64,000 nucleotides of DNA from Streptomyces cellulosae (GTDB lineage Bacteria; Actinomycetota; Actinomycetes; Streptomycetales; Streptomycetaceae), in assembly GCF_000721105.1 (NCBI RefSeq), contig NZ_JOEV01000017.1:1-64000 (forward strand), read 5' to 3'. Shown one piece after another: positions 8,698 to 17,242 of this stretch (positions are counted from its first letter, which is position 1; the number at the start of each line of letters is the position of its first letter). The notes below the pieces were generated by a model that was given only the letters and a program-made list of their open reading frames with translations, was not told the origin of the DNA and did not search any database. Both the position numbers and the translations under genes were made by a program.

Positions 8698-9733
8698 GTT
8701 CCGTCTCACCCGTCTCGTCGCTCTCGCCGGTCTCGTCGGTCTCGCCGGGATAGCGGACGCCGACGCGTTCCCGGATCGCGTCGAGCGTCCGCATCACGGC
8801 GAGGGTGCCGTCGAGCGGGACCAGCGGGGACTCGGTCTCGCCCGCGCGCAGGGCCCGCATCACCTCCAGGGCCTCGTGCTTCAGGCCGGCCCGGGTTCCG
8901 TCCTCAGGGCCGGCCGTGAACTCCTCGGGCTCGCGGCCGTCACGGTGCAGTACGAACCGGTCGGTGTGGAAGAAGCCGTACGGGATGTCGATACGGCCCA
9001 GCGAACCGGTCACGGACGCCGTGGTGGCCGTACCGCCGACGAGGGAGCAGTGCACCGAGGCGAGCGCGCCGCTGTCCCAGGACAGCAGCGCGCCCGTCTG
9101 GAGGTCGACACCCTCCTCGGAGAGCACCGCCCGCGCCGCGACGTCCGTGGGCTCCCCGAGCAGCAGGTGCGCGAACGACACCGGGTACACCCCGAGGTCG
9201 AGCAGTGCGCCCCCGCCCTGCAGCGGGTCACGCAGCCGGTGCGAGGGCGGGAAGGGCCCCGCCAGCCCGAAGTCGGCGTGCACACTGCGTACGTCGCCGA
9301 CCGCACCGTCCCGCACCAGGCCGGCCAGGCGCCGGATCAGCGGGTTGCAGTACATCCACATGGCCTCCATCAGGAAGCTCCCGCGCTCCCTCGCCAGCGC
9401 GACCAGTTCCTCCGCCTCCCGCGCGTTCAGCGTGAACGCCTTCTCGCACAGCACGTTGCGCCCGGCCTCCAGACACAGGCCGGCGGCCGCCCGGTGCGCC
9501 GAGTGCGGGGTGGCGACGTACACGACATCGACGTCCTCGTCCCGCGCGAGCGAGTTCCAGTCGCCGTAGGCCCGCGGGATCCCGAACCGCTCCGCGAAGC
9601 CCTTCGCCGACTCCTCCCTCCGCGAGGCCACCGCCACGACCTCCGCGTCCGGCAGATCGACCAGGTCCGCGGTGAACGCGGCCGCGATCCCACCGGTCGC
9701 CAGGATCCCCCAGCGCACCCTCTGCTCCGTCAT
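8684..9733 (-). CDS. Gfo/Idh/MocA-family oxidoreductase
   Basis: A 349-aa NAD(P)-dependent sugar-type dehydrogenase. The N-terminal Rossmann motif is WGILATGGIAAAF. DVDVVYVATPHSAHRAAA and the catalytic-lysine segment NVLCEKAFTLN (the EKP-like motif, here EKA) follow. The start at 9733 is placed where the family begins, after a GGTGGGG ribosome site. The upstream 33 codons of the open frame are not expected to be translated. The C-terminus carries a Thr/Glu/Gly-rich repeat (GETDETGESDETGETE). It overlaps the 3' end of the convergent phosphatase gene by 14 nt. Confidence 0.85.
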   Translation of the reverse strand: MTEQRVRWGILATGGIAAAFTADLVDLPDAEVVAVASRREESAKGFAERFGIPRAYGDWNSLARDEDVDVVYVATPHSAHRAAAGLCLEAGRNVLCEKAFTLNAREAEELVALARERGSFLMEAMWMYCNPLIRRLAGLVRDGAVGDVRSVHADFGLAGPFPPSHRLRDPLQGGGALLDLGVYPVSFAHLLLGEPTDVAARAVLSEEGVDLQTGALLSWDSGALASVHCSLVGGTATTASVTGSLGRIDIPYGFFHTDRFVLHRDGREPEEFTAGPEDGTRAGLKHEALEVMRALRAGETESPLVPLDGTLAVMRTLDAIRERVGVRYPGETDETGESDETGETELTPA

Positions 9734-9820
9734 CCCGGCCCCACCCTCGCTCACGTGACCGTCGGCACTCTGTACGAGCTGAGAGCATAGGTGGCGGATC
9801 GTTCGTAGAGGGAGGGGCAC

Positions 9821-11167
9821 ATGCCCGATCACAGGGCATCGGCGTCATCGGCGTCATCGACACCATGCGCGTCATCGGCGGGATCGGAGTCACCCACGGC
9901 ATCCGCGCCGGCAGCGCCGGCAACCGAACCCGCGGCCGCCCGCGCGCGGCGCCGCACCGGCGTGCTGGTCACGCTGATCCTCGGCGGTCTCACCGCCACG
10001 CCCCCGCTGGCGATGGACATGTACCTCCCCTCCCTCCCGGAGGTCACCAGGTCCCTGCACGCCCCCGCCGCGACCGTCCAACTGACCCTCACCGCCTGCC
10101 TCGCCGGCATGGCGCTCGGACAGCTGGTGGTCGGCCCGATGAGCGACAGGTGGGGCCGCCGGCGGCCCCTGCTCATCGGCCTCGCCGTCTACGTCGTCGC
10201 CACCGTCCTGTGCGCCCTGGCTCCCACGGTGGAGGTCCTGGTCGCCTTCCGGCTGGCGCAGGGCCTCGCGGGAGCGGCCGGGATAGTGATCGCGCGGGCC
10301 GTCGTCCGCGACCTCTACGACGGCGTGGCCATGGCCCGCTTCTTCTCCACCCTCATGCTGATCTCCGGGGTCGCCCCGATCGTCGCCCCGCTCATCGGCG
10401 GGCAGATCCTGCGCGTGACGGACTGGCGGGGCGTGTTCGTCGTACTGACGGTGGTCGGGGTGCTGCTGGCGGGCGTCGTCTGGGCGAAGCTCCCGGAGAC
10501 CCTCGCACCCGCCGACCGTCATCCCGGCGGGGTCGGCGAGGCGCTGCGCTCGATGCGGGCCCTGCTCGCCGACGGCCGTTTCTCCGGCTACATGCTCGCG
10601 GGCGGCTTCACCTTCGCCGCGCTCTTCGCCTACATCTCGGCTTCCCCGTTCGTGATCCAGGAGATCTACGGCGCCTCTCCGCAGACGTTCAGCCTGCTGT
10701 TCGGGCTGAACTCGGTCGGCCTGGTGATCGTCGGCCAGATCAACGGCAAGATGCTGGTCGGCCGGGTGAGCCTGGACCGGGTACTGGCCGTGGGCCTCGT
10801 GATCGTCATCGCCGCCGCGACCGCGCTGCTGCTGATGTCCGTGGGCGTCTTCGGCGAGGTCGGCCTCGCTCCCGTGGCCGCCGCGCTGTTCGTCCTGATG
10901 TCGGCGATGGGCATCACGCTGCCCAACACCCAGGCGCTCGCCCTCATGCGGGTCAAGCACGCCGCGGGCTCCGCGTCCGCCCTGCTCGGTACGTCGTCCT
11001 TCCTCATCGGCGCGATCGCCTCACCGCTCGTCGGCATCGCCGGGGAGCACACCGCCGTCCCCATGGCCGTCGTCCAACTGGCCGCCGCACTGGTGGCACT
11101 GGCCTGCTTCATGGGAATGTGCCGTCCCGGGAACAGACGTGCGGCAGCGGAGGGAGCAGGGAGCTGA
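9821..11167 (+). CDS. MFS multidrug exporter, Bcr/CflA family
   Basis: A 448-aa 12-helix drug:H+ antiporter. After a ~45-residue Ala/Ser/Pro-rich cytosolic leader the first helix begins (VLVTLILGGLTATPPLAMDMYLPSLPEV, the DMYLP signature of Bcr/CflA). GPMSDRWGRRRPLL is the MFS motif A loop. GGGAGGGG precedes ATG 9821. The stop overlaps the next gene's probable CTG start (CTGA), so the two are translationally coupled. Exported compound unknown. Confidence 0.9.
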   Translation: MPDHRASASSASSTPCASSAGSESPTASAPAAPATEPAAARARRRTGVLVTLILGGLTATPPLAMDMYLPSLPEVTRSLHAPAATVQLTLTACLAGMALGQLVVGPMSDRWGRRRPLLIGLAVYVVATVLCALAPTVEVLVAFRLAQGLAGAAGIVIARAVVRDLYDGVAMARFFSTLMLISGVAPIVAPLIGGQILRVTDWRGVFVVLTVVGVLLAGVVWAKLPETLAPADRHPGGVGEALRSMRALLADGRFSGYMLAGGFTFAALFAYISASPFVIQEIYGASPQTFSLLFGLNSVGLVIVGQINGKMLVGRVSLDRVLAVGLVIVIAAATALLLMSVGVFGEVGLAPVAAALFVLMSAMGITLPNTQALALMRVKHAAGSASALLGTSSFLIGAIASPLVGIAGEHTAVPMAVVQLAAALVALACFMGMCRPGNRRAAAEGAGS

Positions 11168-12294
11168 GCGCGCCGAAACTGCGCCACGACACACCGGAAC
11201 GGGCCGGACTCGACCCGGGGGAACTGCGTCACCTGGTCGAGGAGGTCCACGACCTCACCACCGCCGATCGTCCCTGGGCGGCGGGCGCCGTGGTGGTCGC
11301 CGGGCGCGGCCCGGTGATCGCCGTGGAGGCGGCGGCGGGCTGGGCCGTCCGCTACGCCTCCTACGACCCCACGACGGACACGGGCGTGGAACTCCCTTCG
11401 GACACCCGCGTCCCCATGACCGTCGACACCCCCTTCGACCTGGCCTCCCTCACCAAGCTGTTCACCGCGGTCGCCGCCGTGCAGCAGCTGGAACGCGGCA
11501 GGCTCGGCATCGACGCCCGGGTCGGTGCGTATCTCCCGGACTTCCGGGCGGCCGCCGAGCACGGCATCACCGTGCGGGAGCTGCTCACCCACACCTCCGG
11601 ACTGCGCCCCGACCTCCCGCTGTACGCCTGCTCCGACGACGAGGAACGCCTGGCGATGCTCCGGGCGGAACCCCCGATCGGCGTCCCCGGCACCTACACC
11701 TACTCCGACCTCAACCTGCTCCTCCTCCAGCACGTCCTGGAACGCGTCACCGGCCGCACCCTCGACGTCCTCGTCCACGAGGGCATCACCCGCCCCCTCG
11801 GGATGACGGCCACCGGCTTCGGCCCGTGCCCCGGCGCGGCGGCCACGGAGGACCAGCGGCGGCCCTGGGCCAAGGCGGACCGGGGGATGCTGCGGGGCGA
11901 GGTCCACGACGAGAACGCCTGGGCGCTGGGCGGCGTGGCCGGCCACGCGGGGCTGTTCTCGACCGGCCGCGACCTGGCCGTCTTCTGCCGCACCCTCCTG
12001 ACGGGCGGCTCCCACGGCCCCGCCCGCATCCTCGGCCCCGACTTCGTCGACCTCCTGCTGACCCCACCGGGCCTGGGATTCGCCCTCGACCAACCGTGGT
12101 TCATGGGCGAACTGGCAGGCAGAGGAGCAGCGGGCCACACGGGCTTCACGGGCACGTCCTTGGTCCTCGACCGGGCGACGGACACGTTCCTGGTACTCCT
12201 GGCCACCACGGTCCACCCACGAAGACGCCCCTCGGACAACCGCCCCCGGGCAGCGGCGGCGACGCGGGTGGCCAGGGCGGTGCGGGGGGCGTAA
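11164..12294 (+). CDS. Serine hydrolase, beta-lactamase/penicillin-binding (class C-like) family
   Basis: A 376-aa protein of the serine beta-lactamase/esterase fold. The motif SLTK gives the SxxK nucleophile/base pair, YSDLN the YxN-like motif, and HTGFTG the third (KTG-equivalent) motif. No signal peptide is visible, so it is probably a cytoplasmic esterase or peptidase rather than a resistance enzyme. No ATG, GTG or TTG lies close to the expected N-terminus. The best start is CTG 11164, 8 nt after GGAGGGAGCAGGG and overlapping the exporter stop as CTGA. The nearest in-frame conventional start is GTG 11119, inside the exporter gene. Confidence 0.8.
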   Translation: MSAPKLRHDTPERAGLDPGELRHLVEEVHDLTTADRPWAAGAVVVAGRGPVIAVEAAAGWAVRYASYDPTTDTGVELPSDTRVPMTVDTPFDLASLTKLFTAVAAVQQLERGRLGIDARVGAYLPDFRAAAEHGITVRELLTHTSGLRPDLPLYACSDDEERLAMLRAEPPIGVPGTYTYSDLNLLLLQHVLERVTGRTLDVLVHEGITRPLGMTATGFGPCPGAAATEDQRRPWAKADRGMLRGEVHDENAWALGGVAGHAGLFSTGRDLAVFCRTLLTGGSHGPARILGPDFVDLLLTPPGLGFALDQPWFMGELAGRGAAGHTGFTGTSLVLDRATDTFLVLLATTVHPRRRPSDNRPRAAAATRVARAVRGA

Positions 12295-12399
12295 GGCGGC
12301 TTGAAGGGCTTTAAGGGGGCCACTTCCCTTCCTTCGCACGATCCCGCCAGGGCTGCAGCGACCCCCCGGGGTGCGAGTCGAGGGCCGGATGGGCACAGC

Positions 12400-12725
12400 C
12401 CCGGGAACCTGGGGCGGAGCGCCCCCACGAGACCCGCATCACCGGCGTACGGCGCCGGCCTGTGAGGCCCGCACCGGCGTACGGCGCCCGGCTCAGCCGA
12501 GGTCCGCAGCAGCGCAACCGTTTCCCCTGCGAGGTCGCGCCGGCGCGCACCCGCCTCGCGAGGTCCGCACCCGCGTACGGCGCCGGGCTCACGCAAAATC
12601 CGCGGCAGCGCACCGTGTCCGGCTCATCCGAGGCCCGCGTCGGCGTGCCGTGTCCGGCTCATCCGAGGCCCGCGCCGGCGCACCGTGCCCGGCTCATCCG
12701 AGGCCCGCGTCGGCGTGCCGTGCCG
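12400..12725. repeat. Degenerate tandem repeat array in the 12.3-12.7 kb gap
   Basis: The 450-bp gap before the Rsm22 gene holds no convincing gene. Its second half is made of related GC-rich units. The last three (about 12617-12721) are near-identical 35-nt copies starting GTCCGGCTCATCCGAGGCCC. Earlier, looser copies share GGCGTACGGCGCCGG and GAGGTCCGC. The array ends at the promoter of the next gene. Confidence 0.75.
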
Positions 12726-12731
12726 CGCCCA

Positions 12732-12744
12732 TAGAATCAGCGGG
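12732..12744 (+). promoter_or_regulatory. -10 hexamer for a leaderless transcript
   Basis: TAGAAT at 12732-12737 ends 6 nt before the GTG start of the Rsm22-family gene, and no Shine-Dalgarno is present. Transcription would begin at or next to the start codon. Confidence 0.65.
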
Positions 12745-13748
12745 TGACCGCCCCCGTATCCCCGGCCGAAACCCTCCGTACGGCCCTGACCAGTCTTCTC
12801 GACGGCCTCCCGGCCCGGCAGGCCGGGCAAGCCGTCGAACGGCTGATCGCCAGCTACCGGGGCGCCACCCCCACCCACACCCCCATCCTCCGCGACCGCG
12901 CCGACGTGGCGGCGTACGCCGCCTACCGCATGCCCGCCACCTTCGAGGCCGTCCACGCCGCGCTGGAGGCGTTCGCGGACGCCGTGCCCGACTGGACCCC
13001 CGCCGGCCACACGGACGTCGGAGGCGGCACCGGCGCGGCGACCTGGGCGGTCACCGCGACCTGGGACGGCGAACGCCCCGTCACCGTCCTCGACTGGGCC
13101 GAACCCGCGCTCAGCCTCGGCCGGGACATCGCCACCGCCAACCCGGCGCTGCGCGACGCCCGTTGGCAGCGCGTGAAGATCGGCTCGGCACTCACGCTCG
13201 ACCCCACCGACCTCGTCACCGTCTCCTACGTCCTCAACGAGCTCACCGCCCCCGACCGCACCGCCCTCGTCGACGCGGCGGCCGCCGCGGCCCAGGCCGT
13301 GGTGATCGTCGAGCCCGGCACCCCCGACGGCTACGCCCGTGTCATCGAGGCCCGCGACCGTCTGATCGCCGCCGGCTTCCAGGTCGCCGCCCCCTGCCCG
13401 CACAGCGCGGCCTGCCCCATCGTTCCCGGCGAGGACTGGTGCCACTTCTCGGCCCGGGTCAGCCGCTCCTCCCTGCACCGCCAGGTCAAGGGCGGCTCCC
13501 TCGCCTACGAGGACGAGAAGTTCAGCTACGTCGCCGCCGCCCGCTTCCCGGTCGACCCGGCCCCCGCACGCGTCGTACGCAAGCCCCAGATCCGCAAGGG
13601 CCAGGTGCTCCTGGACCTCTGCGAGACCGAACCGGGCCTGCGCCGCACCACGGTCAGCAAACGCCACGGCGCCCTGTACAAGGAGGCACGGGACGCGAAC
13701 TGGGGGGACGCCTGGCCTCCGCCCTCCGACGAGCCTCCCAGGCCCTGA
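12744..13748 (+). CDS. Rsm22-family (small ribosomal subunit) methyltransferase-like protein
   Basis: A 334-aa protein with the SAM-binding motif HTDVGGGTGAATWA at about 90. A Cys cluster CPHSAACPIVPGEDWCHF at about 215-232 fits the [4Fe-4S]-like site of the Rsm22/mitochondrial ribosome assembly family. The yeast and mitochondrial relatives act in small-subunit assembly, and the bacterial role is unclear. GTG 12744 is the start, with a probable leaderless transcript. The tail is basic, then proline-rich. Confidence 0.8.
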   Translation: MTAPVSPAETLRTALTSLLDGLPARQAGQAVERLIASYRGATPTHTPILRDRADVAAYAAYRMPATFEAVHAALEAFADAVPDWTPAGHTDVGGGTGAATWAVTATWDGERPVTVLDWAEPALSLGRDIATANPALRDARWQRVKIGSALTLDPTDLVTVSYVLNELTAPDRTALVDAAAAAAQAVVIVEPGTPDGYARVIEARDRLIAAGFQVAAPCPHSAACPIVPGEDWCHFSARVSRSSLHRQVKGGSLAYEDEKFSYVAAARFPVDPAPARVVRKPQIRKGQVLLDLCETEPGLRRTTVSKRHGALYKEARDANWGDAWPPPSDEPPRP

Positions 13749-13795
13749 TCACAGCAACCGTCCACCACAGCCGCCGCCACCACCGCCGTCGCCGG

Positions 13796-13807
13796 CGAGA
13801 CGTCTCG
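13796..13807. promoter_or_regulatory. Palindromic operator candidate upstream of the TetR gene
   Basis: CGAGACGTCTCG is a perfect 12-bp palindrome 26 nt upstream of the ATG at 13834. It lies just before the -10 (TACCGT 13822-13827), where an autorepressor would block polymerase. The half-site CGAGAC is also the core of the separate operator at 35137-35157. Confidence 0.5.
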
Positions 13808-13833
13808 TCTCACCCCCTTGGTACCGTCGCCCC

Positions 13834-14466
13834 ATGCCCAAGCCGCACGCCCCGGACAAACCCGCTCCCCACGCCGCCCGCCGCAGCGAGAAGTCCCGCC
13901 GTGCCATCTACGACGCCGCCCTCGCCCTGGTCGCGGAGGTCGGCTACCCCAGGACCACCATCGAGGGCATCGCCGCCCGCGCCGGCGTCGGCAAGCAGAC
14001 CATCTACCGCTGGTGGTCCTCGAAGGCGGACGTCCTGCTGGAGGCGTTCCTCGACCTGAGCGACCAGGCGTCACGGGAGGCGGGCGCGCAGGACGCGCAC
14101 GTCATCCCGGACACCGGTGACCTCGCCGCCGATCTCAAGGCCGTCCTGCGGCTCACCGTCGACCAGCTCAAGGACCCCCGGTTCGAGGCCCCGTCCCGTG
14201 CCCTGGCCGCCGAGGGCGTGGTCGACGAGGAACTCGGCCGGACCTTCATGACGAAGCTCCTCGAACCGTCGCTCCAGCTGTACGTCGACCGCGTGCGCGC
14301 CGCCCAGGAGGCGGGCCAGGTCCGCCGGGACATCGACCCCCGTATCGCCCTCGAACTGTGGGTGTCCCCGCTCGCCCAGCGCTGGCTCCAGTACACGGGC
14401 CCGATCTCCTACGAGTACACGGACACCCTCGTCGACTACGCCCTCCACGGCATCGCCGCGCGGTGA
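13834..14466 (+). CDS. TetR-family transcriptional regulator
   Basis: A 210-aa repressor. The N-terminal helix-turn-helix is intact: RRAIYDAALALVAEVGYPRTTIEGIAARAGVGKQTIYRWWSSK, residues about 22-62. The C-terminal ligand domain is of the kind found with the QTIYRWWSSKADVLLEAF subgroup. TACCGT at 13822-13827 ends 6 nt before the ATG and there is no Shine-Dalgarno, so the transcript is probably leaderless. The target is not evident; the flanking Rsm22 and primase-like genes are not obvious regulatory partners. Confidence 0.9.
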   Translation: MPKPHAPDKPAPHAARRSEKSRRAIYDAALALVAEVGYPRTTIEGIAARAGVGKQTIYRWWSSKADVLLEAFLDLSDQASREAGAQDAHVIPDTGDLAADLKAVLRLTVDQLKDPRFEAPSRALAAEGVVDEELGRTFMTKLLEPSLQLYVDRVRAAQEAGQVRRDIDPRIALELWVSPLAQRWLQYTGPISYEYTDTLVDYALHGIAAR

Positions 14467-14467
14467 C

Positions 14468-14545
14468 CGCCCCCCGAACTCCCGCGTCCGCCCCCCGGCC
14501 TCCCGCGTCCGCCCCCCGAACTCCCGCCTCCCGCCCCCCGAAGCG
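14468..14545. repeat. 21-nt tandem repeat between TetR and primase-like genes
   Basis: Four imperfect copies of CGCCCCCCGAACTCCCGCGTC in a row, starting just after the TetR stop codon. Non-coding here. The rest of the gap to 14602 holds only the ribosome site of the next gene. Confidence 0.75.
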
Positions 14546-14602
14546 AGCGAAAGTGGGACCATGGGGCATGCTGTTCCGCACGACAGCGAGGCGAGGGGAT
14601 AG

Positions 14603-15349
14603 ATGAGCGCGGAGTTCGGCGGCCGTACCGGCCGGCAGGGCAAACTCTCCCAGTGGCTGCGAGGACGCCGCCCGAAGGAGGCCGCCGGGGAAGACGCCGG
14701 CCGTGAGGCCCTGCTGCTCGCCGCCGCCAGAGCGGGGCTGCCGCTCGCCCCCGCCGCCCACCCCGCCCCCGGCTACCGCTGCTCCTGCGACCGCGTCGGC
14801 TGTCCCACCCCCGCCCGGCACCCGGTGTCGTTCGCCTGGCAGACCCAGTCGACCACCGACCGCGCGCAGATCGAGCGCTGGGCCCGCCACCAGCCGCAGG
14901 CCAACTTCATCACCGCGACCGGCATGGTGCACGACGTTCTCGACGTCCCGCTGGAGGCCGGTCTCGAGGCGCTGGAGCGGCTGCTCGACTCCGGCATCGA
15001 CGTCGGCCCGGTCGCCGAGAGCGACGACGGCCGCCTCCTCTTCTTCACCCTCACCCGCGGCACCCCCGAGGACGAGGACGAGTGGTGGCCCTGCGAACTG
15101 GACTGCCACCCCGAGACCATGGACGAGCACCCGGGCCTGCGCTGGCACTGCCGCGGCTCCTACGTCCTGGTGCCGCCCGCCCGCCTCCCCGGCGACCAGC
15201 GGGTGCACTGGATCCGCGGCCCCGAGCACCCGCTGCCCGACCCGCTGACCCTCCTGGAAGCCCTCACCGACGCCTGCGCCCGCCACGCCCGCCACACGGG
15301 CGAGGAGTCCGACCACGACACGAGCGGGGCCTGGCCCCTGCGCCACTGA
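14603..15349 (+). CDS. Bifunctional DNA primase/polymerase (prim-pol) N-terminal domain protein
   Basis: A 248-aa protein. It contains a CxC...C motif (YRCSCDRVGCPTPARHPVSFAWQTQSTTD) followed by a WARHQPQANFITATG segment. That is the layout of the prim-pol N-terminal domain proteins common in Streptomyces as stand-alone genes. No helicase partner is nearby, and the acidic catalytic triad of replicative prim-pols is not clearly conserved (VLDVPLEAG). It may therefore have a non-replicative role. AGGGGATAG precedes ATG 14603. Confidence 0.7.
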   Translation: MSAEFGGRTGRQGKLSQWLRGRRPKEAAGEDAGREALLLAAARAGLPLAPAAHPAPGYRCSCDRVGCPTPARHPVSFAWQTQSTTDRAQIERWARHQPQANFITATGMVHDVLDVPLEAGLEALERLLDSGIDVGPVAESDDGRLLFFTLTRGTPEDEDEWWPCELDCHPETMDEHPGLRWHCRGSYVLVPPARLPGDQRVHWIRGPEHPLPDPLTLLEALTDACARHARHTGEESDHDTSGAWPLRH

Positions 15350-15378
15350 GCGCGCCCCCGTAACCGGCCGCCTACGGC

Positions 15379-16407
15379 CTAGGACCCCTGCGCCGACGTC
15401 AGCCCCTGGATCCGCCCCAGTACCGTCACCTTGTCGCCCGAGCCCGAGCCCGAGCCGGAGCCCGTCTCCGTCCCCTTCGCCGGGTCCAAGGCCACCTCGT
15501 TGGAGATGAACTCCATGGTGAGCGACTGCTTGATCTCGCCCTTCGTCAAAGCGAGCACGTCGTCGGTGGGCGGGGGGATCGAGGCACCCGGGTAGGCCGT
15601 CTGCTTCTCGTAGTGGTGCGTGGAGAAGAACACCAGCGCCCCGCCGTCCGCCGTGCGCAGGGCCAGCGGCGCGTAGTCACCGCTGGTCAGCGGTTCGTCG
15701 ATGTACTGGCTGGCCAGACCCGGCCGTTTGGCGTTCTTCTCGCGCTGGGCACGCCACTGACTGGTGTGCGCGCCGGCTGCGAACGCGCTCCCGCCGCTCT
15801 TCAGGTACGTCGTGTAGTCCTTGCTCAGGTCCGCGGGGCTGACGGCCAGCCCGGCCGAGTTCGTGTCGACCGCCTCGGCCCAGCCGTCCGCGTCCTTCTT
15901 GAACTCCGGCACCTTGCCGGGCGCCACCAGCGTCAGGTAGGCCGCCTGCCACGGCTCGTCGAGGCCGCCCCGGGTGAACACCAGCAGCCAGCGCGCGCTG
16001 CCGCCCTTGTTGCCGGCCGCGTCGACGACGAACCAGCGTGGCCAGCCCGCCTTCTTGGGGATGGTGTACTTCGCGTCCGACAGCGTCAGCGGGCTGTGCG
16101 CCGGGTTGCCGTCCGGGTGGTTGGCGGCGCCGGCTTTCAGCCGGGCGGCGTCGATGGCGGAAAGGGCACCGGTGACATGGTCGGCGTCCAGCGAACTGTC
16201 GTACGCCTTGTCGGCCGCGTTGTACGCGCTCGTGAACTGCTCAAGTGCCTTGGCGGCTTCCGCCTTGGTGGTCGCGGGCAGCACCTCCCGCTCGCCGTGG
16301 ACCACCACGCACCCGCTCGCCGTCAACGACAAAGCGGTCAGTGAGGCCGCTATCAGTGCGCTCCGGTCAAGCCTGCGGAGCCTTCGAGGGCCGCGTTCCC
16401 TGCTCAT
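15379..16407 (-). CDS. Secreted lipoprotein, last gene of the iron-uptake operon
   Basis: A 342-aa lipoprotein. The signal peptide at 1-33 ends in the lipobox LTASGC (lipidated Cys at about 33). No known enzyme motif is seen. The ATG at 16407 has GAAGG upstream and overlaps the end of efeU by 41 nt, so it is translationally linked to the ferrous-iron permease. A Gly/Ser run (GSGSGSGSG) lies near the C-terminus. A role in Efe-type iron handling at the membrane face is inferred from position only. Confidence 0.8.
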   Translation of the reverse strand: MSRERGPRRLRRLDRSALIAASLTALSLTASGCVVVHGEREVLPATTKAEAAKALEQFTSAYNAADKAYDSSLDADHVTGALSAIDAARLKAGAANHPDGNPAHSPLTLSDAKYTIPKKAGWPRWFVVDAAGNKGGSARWLLVFTRGGLDEPWQAAYLTLVAPGKVPEFKKDADGWAEAVDTNSAGLAVSPADLSKDYTTYLKSGGSAFAAGAHTSQWRAQREKNAKRPGLASQYIDEPLTSGDYAPLALRTADGGALVFFSTHHYEKQTAYPGASIPPPTDDVLALTKGEIKQSLTMEFISNEVALDPAKGTETGSGSGSGSGDKVTVLGRIQGLTSAQGS

Positions 16408-17239
16408 CAGGTACCTTCACCTTCCCCTTCCCGGAGGCGAACCCTACCGGGGCGAGGAAAACCGCGAGCGTCGGGATCAGGTACAGCAGCCACACCGTGA
16501 CCTGGAGAACCGTCGGGTCGGGCTGGAAGTTGAAGACGCCCTTGAGGAGGGTGCCGTACCAGCTGTCCGGCGGGATGGTGTCGCTGATGTCGAAGGCCCT
16601 GTCCCTCAGGCCCGGCAGCCAGTCGGCCTCCTGGAGGTCGTGGAAGCCGTACGCCAGCACCCCCGCGGCCACCACGACGAGCATCCCGCCGGTCCAGGTG
16701 AAGAACTTGGCCAGGTTGATGCGCAACGCGCCCCGGTAGAACAGCCAGCCGAGGAACACCGCTGTGGCCAGGCCCAGGGCGACGCCGATCAGCGGGCGCG
16801 GGGTGCCGTCGCCGGCGGCGTGCACCGACGCCCACACGAACAGCGCCGTCTCCAGGCCCTCCCGGCCCACCGCGAGGAACGCGGTGGCGACCAGGGCGGC
16901 GGTGCCCATCTGCAGGGCGGCGTCCAGCTTTCCGTGCAGCTCCGACTTCAGGTGCCGGGCGGTGCGCCGCATCCAGAACACCATCCACGTCACCAGGCAT
17001 ACCGCGACGATCGACAGCGAACCGCCGAGCGCCTCCTGCGCCTCGAACGTCAGCTCCTGCGAGCCGAATTCGAGCGCGCAGCCGAACCCGAGCGCCAGGG
17101 CGACCGCGACGCCGATGCCGATCCAGATCGGCCTGAGGGCGTCCCGGCGGCCCGTCTTGACCAGATAGGCGATCAGGATGCAGACGACGAGGCTGGCCTC
17201 CAGCCCCTCACGCAGACCGATCAGATAGTTGGAGAACAC
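16367..17239 (-). CDS. efeU: FTR1/EfeU-family iron permease
   Basis: A 290-aa membrane protein with about seven helices. The two iron-binding REGLE motifs are present: REGLEAS at about 10 and REGLETA at about 125. It imports iron across the cytoplasmic membrane after oxidation of Fe2+ by its peroxidase partner. The GTG start at 17239 is 3 nt after the peroxidase stop, with the AAGGAGG ribosome site inside the end of that gene, which suggests coupling. The C-terminal tail is hydrophilic and overlaps the lipoprotein gene. Confidence 0.93.
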   Translation of the reverse strand: MFSNYLIGLREGLEASLVVCILIAYLVKTGRRDALRPIWIGIGVAVALALGFGCALEFGSQELTFEAQEALGGSLSIVAVCLVTWMVFWMRRTARHLKSELHGKLDAALQMGTAALVATAFLAVGREGLETALFVWASVHAAGDGTPRPLIGVALGLATAVFLGWLFYRGALRINLAKFFTWTGGMLVVVAAGVLAYGFHDLQEADWLPGLRDRAFDISDTIPPDSWYGTLLKGVFNFQPDPTVLQVTVWLLYLIPTLAVFLAPVGFASGKGKVKVPDEQGTRPSKAPQA

Positions 17240-17242
17240 GGG

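Noticed and set aside
9865..12294. 809-codon open frame covering the exporter and the serine hydrolase
   Set aside because: Its first part is the wrong frame of the exporter (Arg/Pro/Gly-rich); only the part after about 11164 has protein-like sequence.
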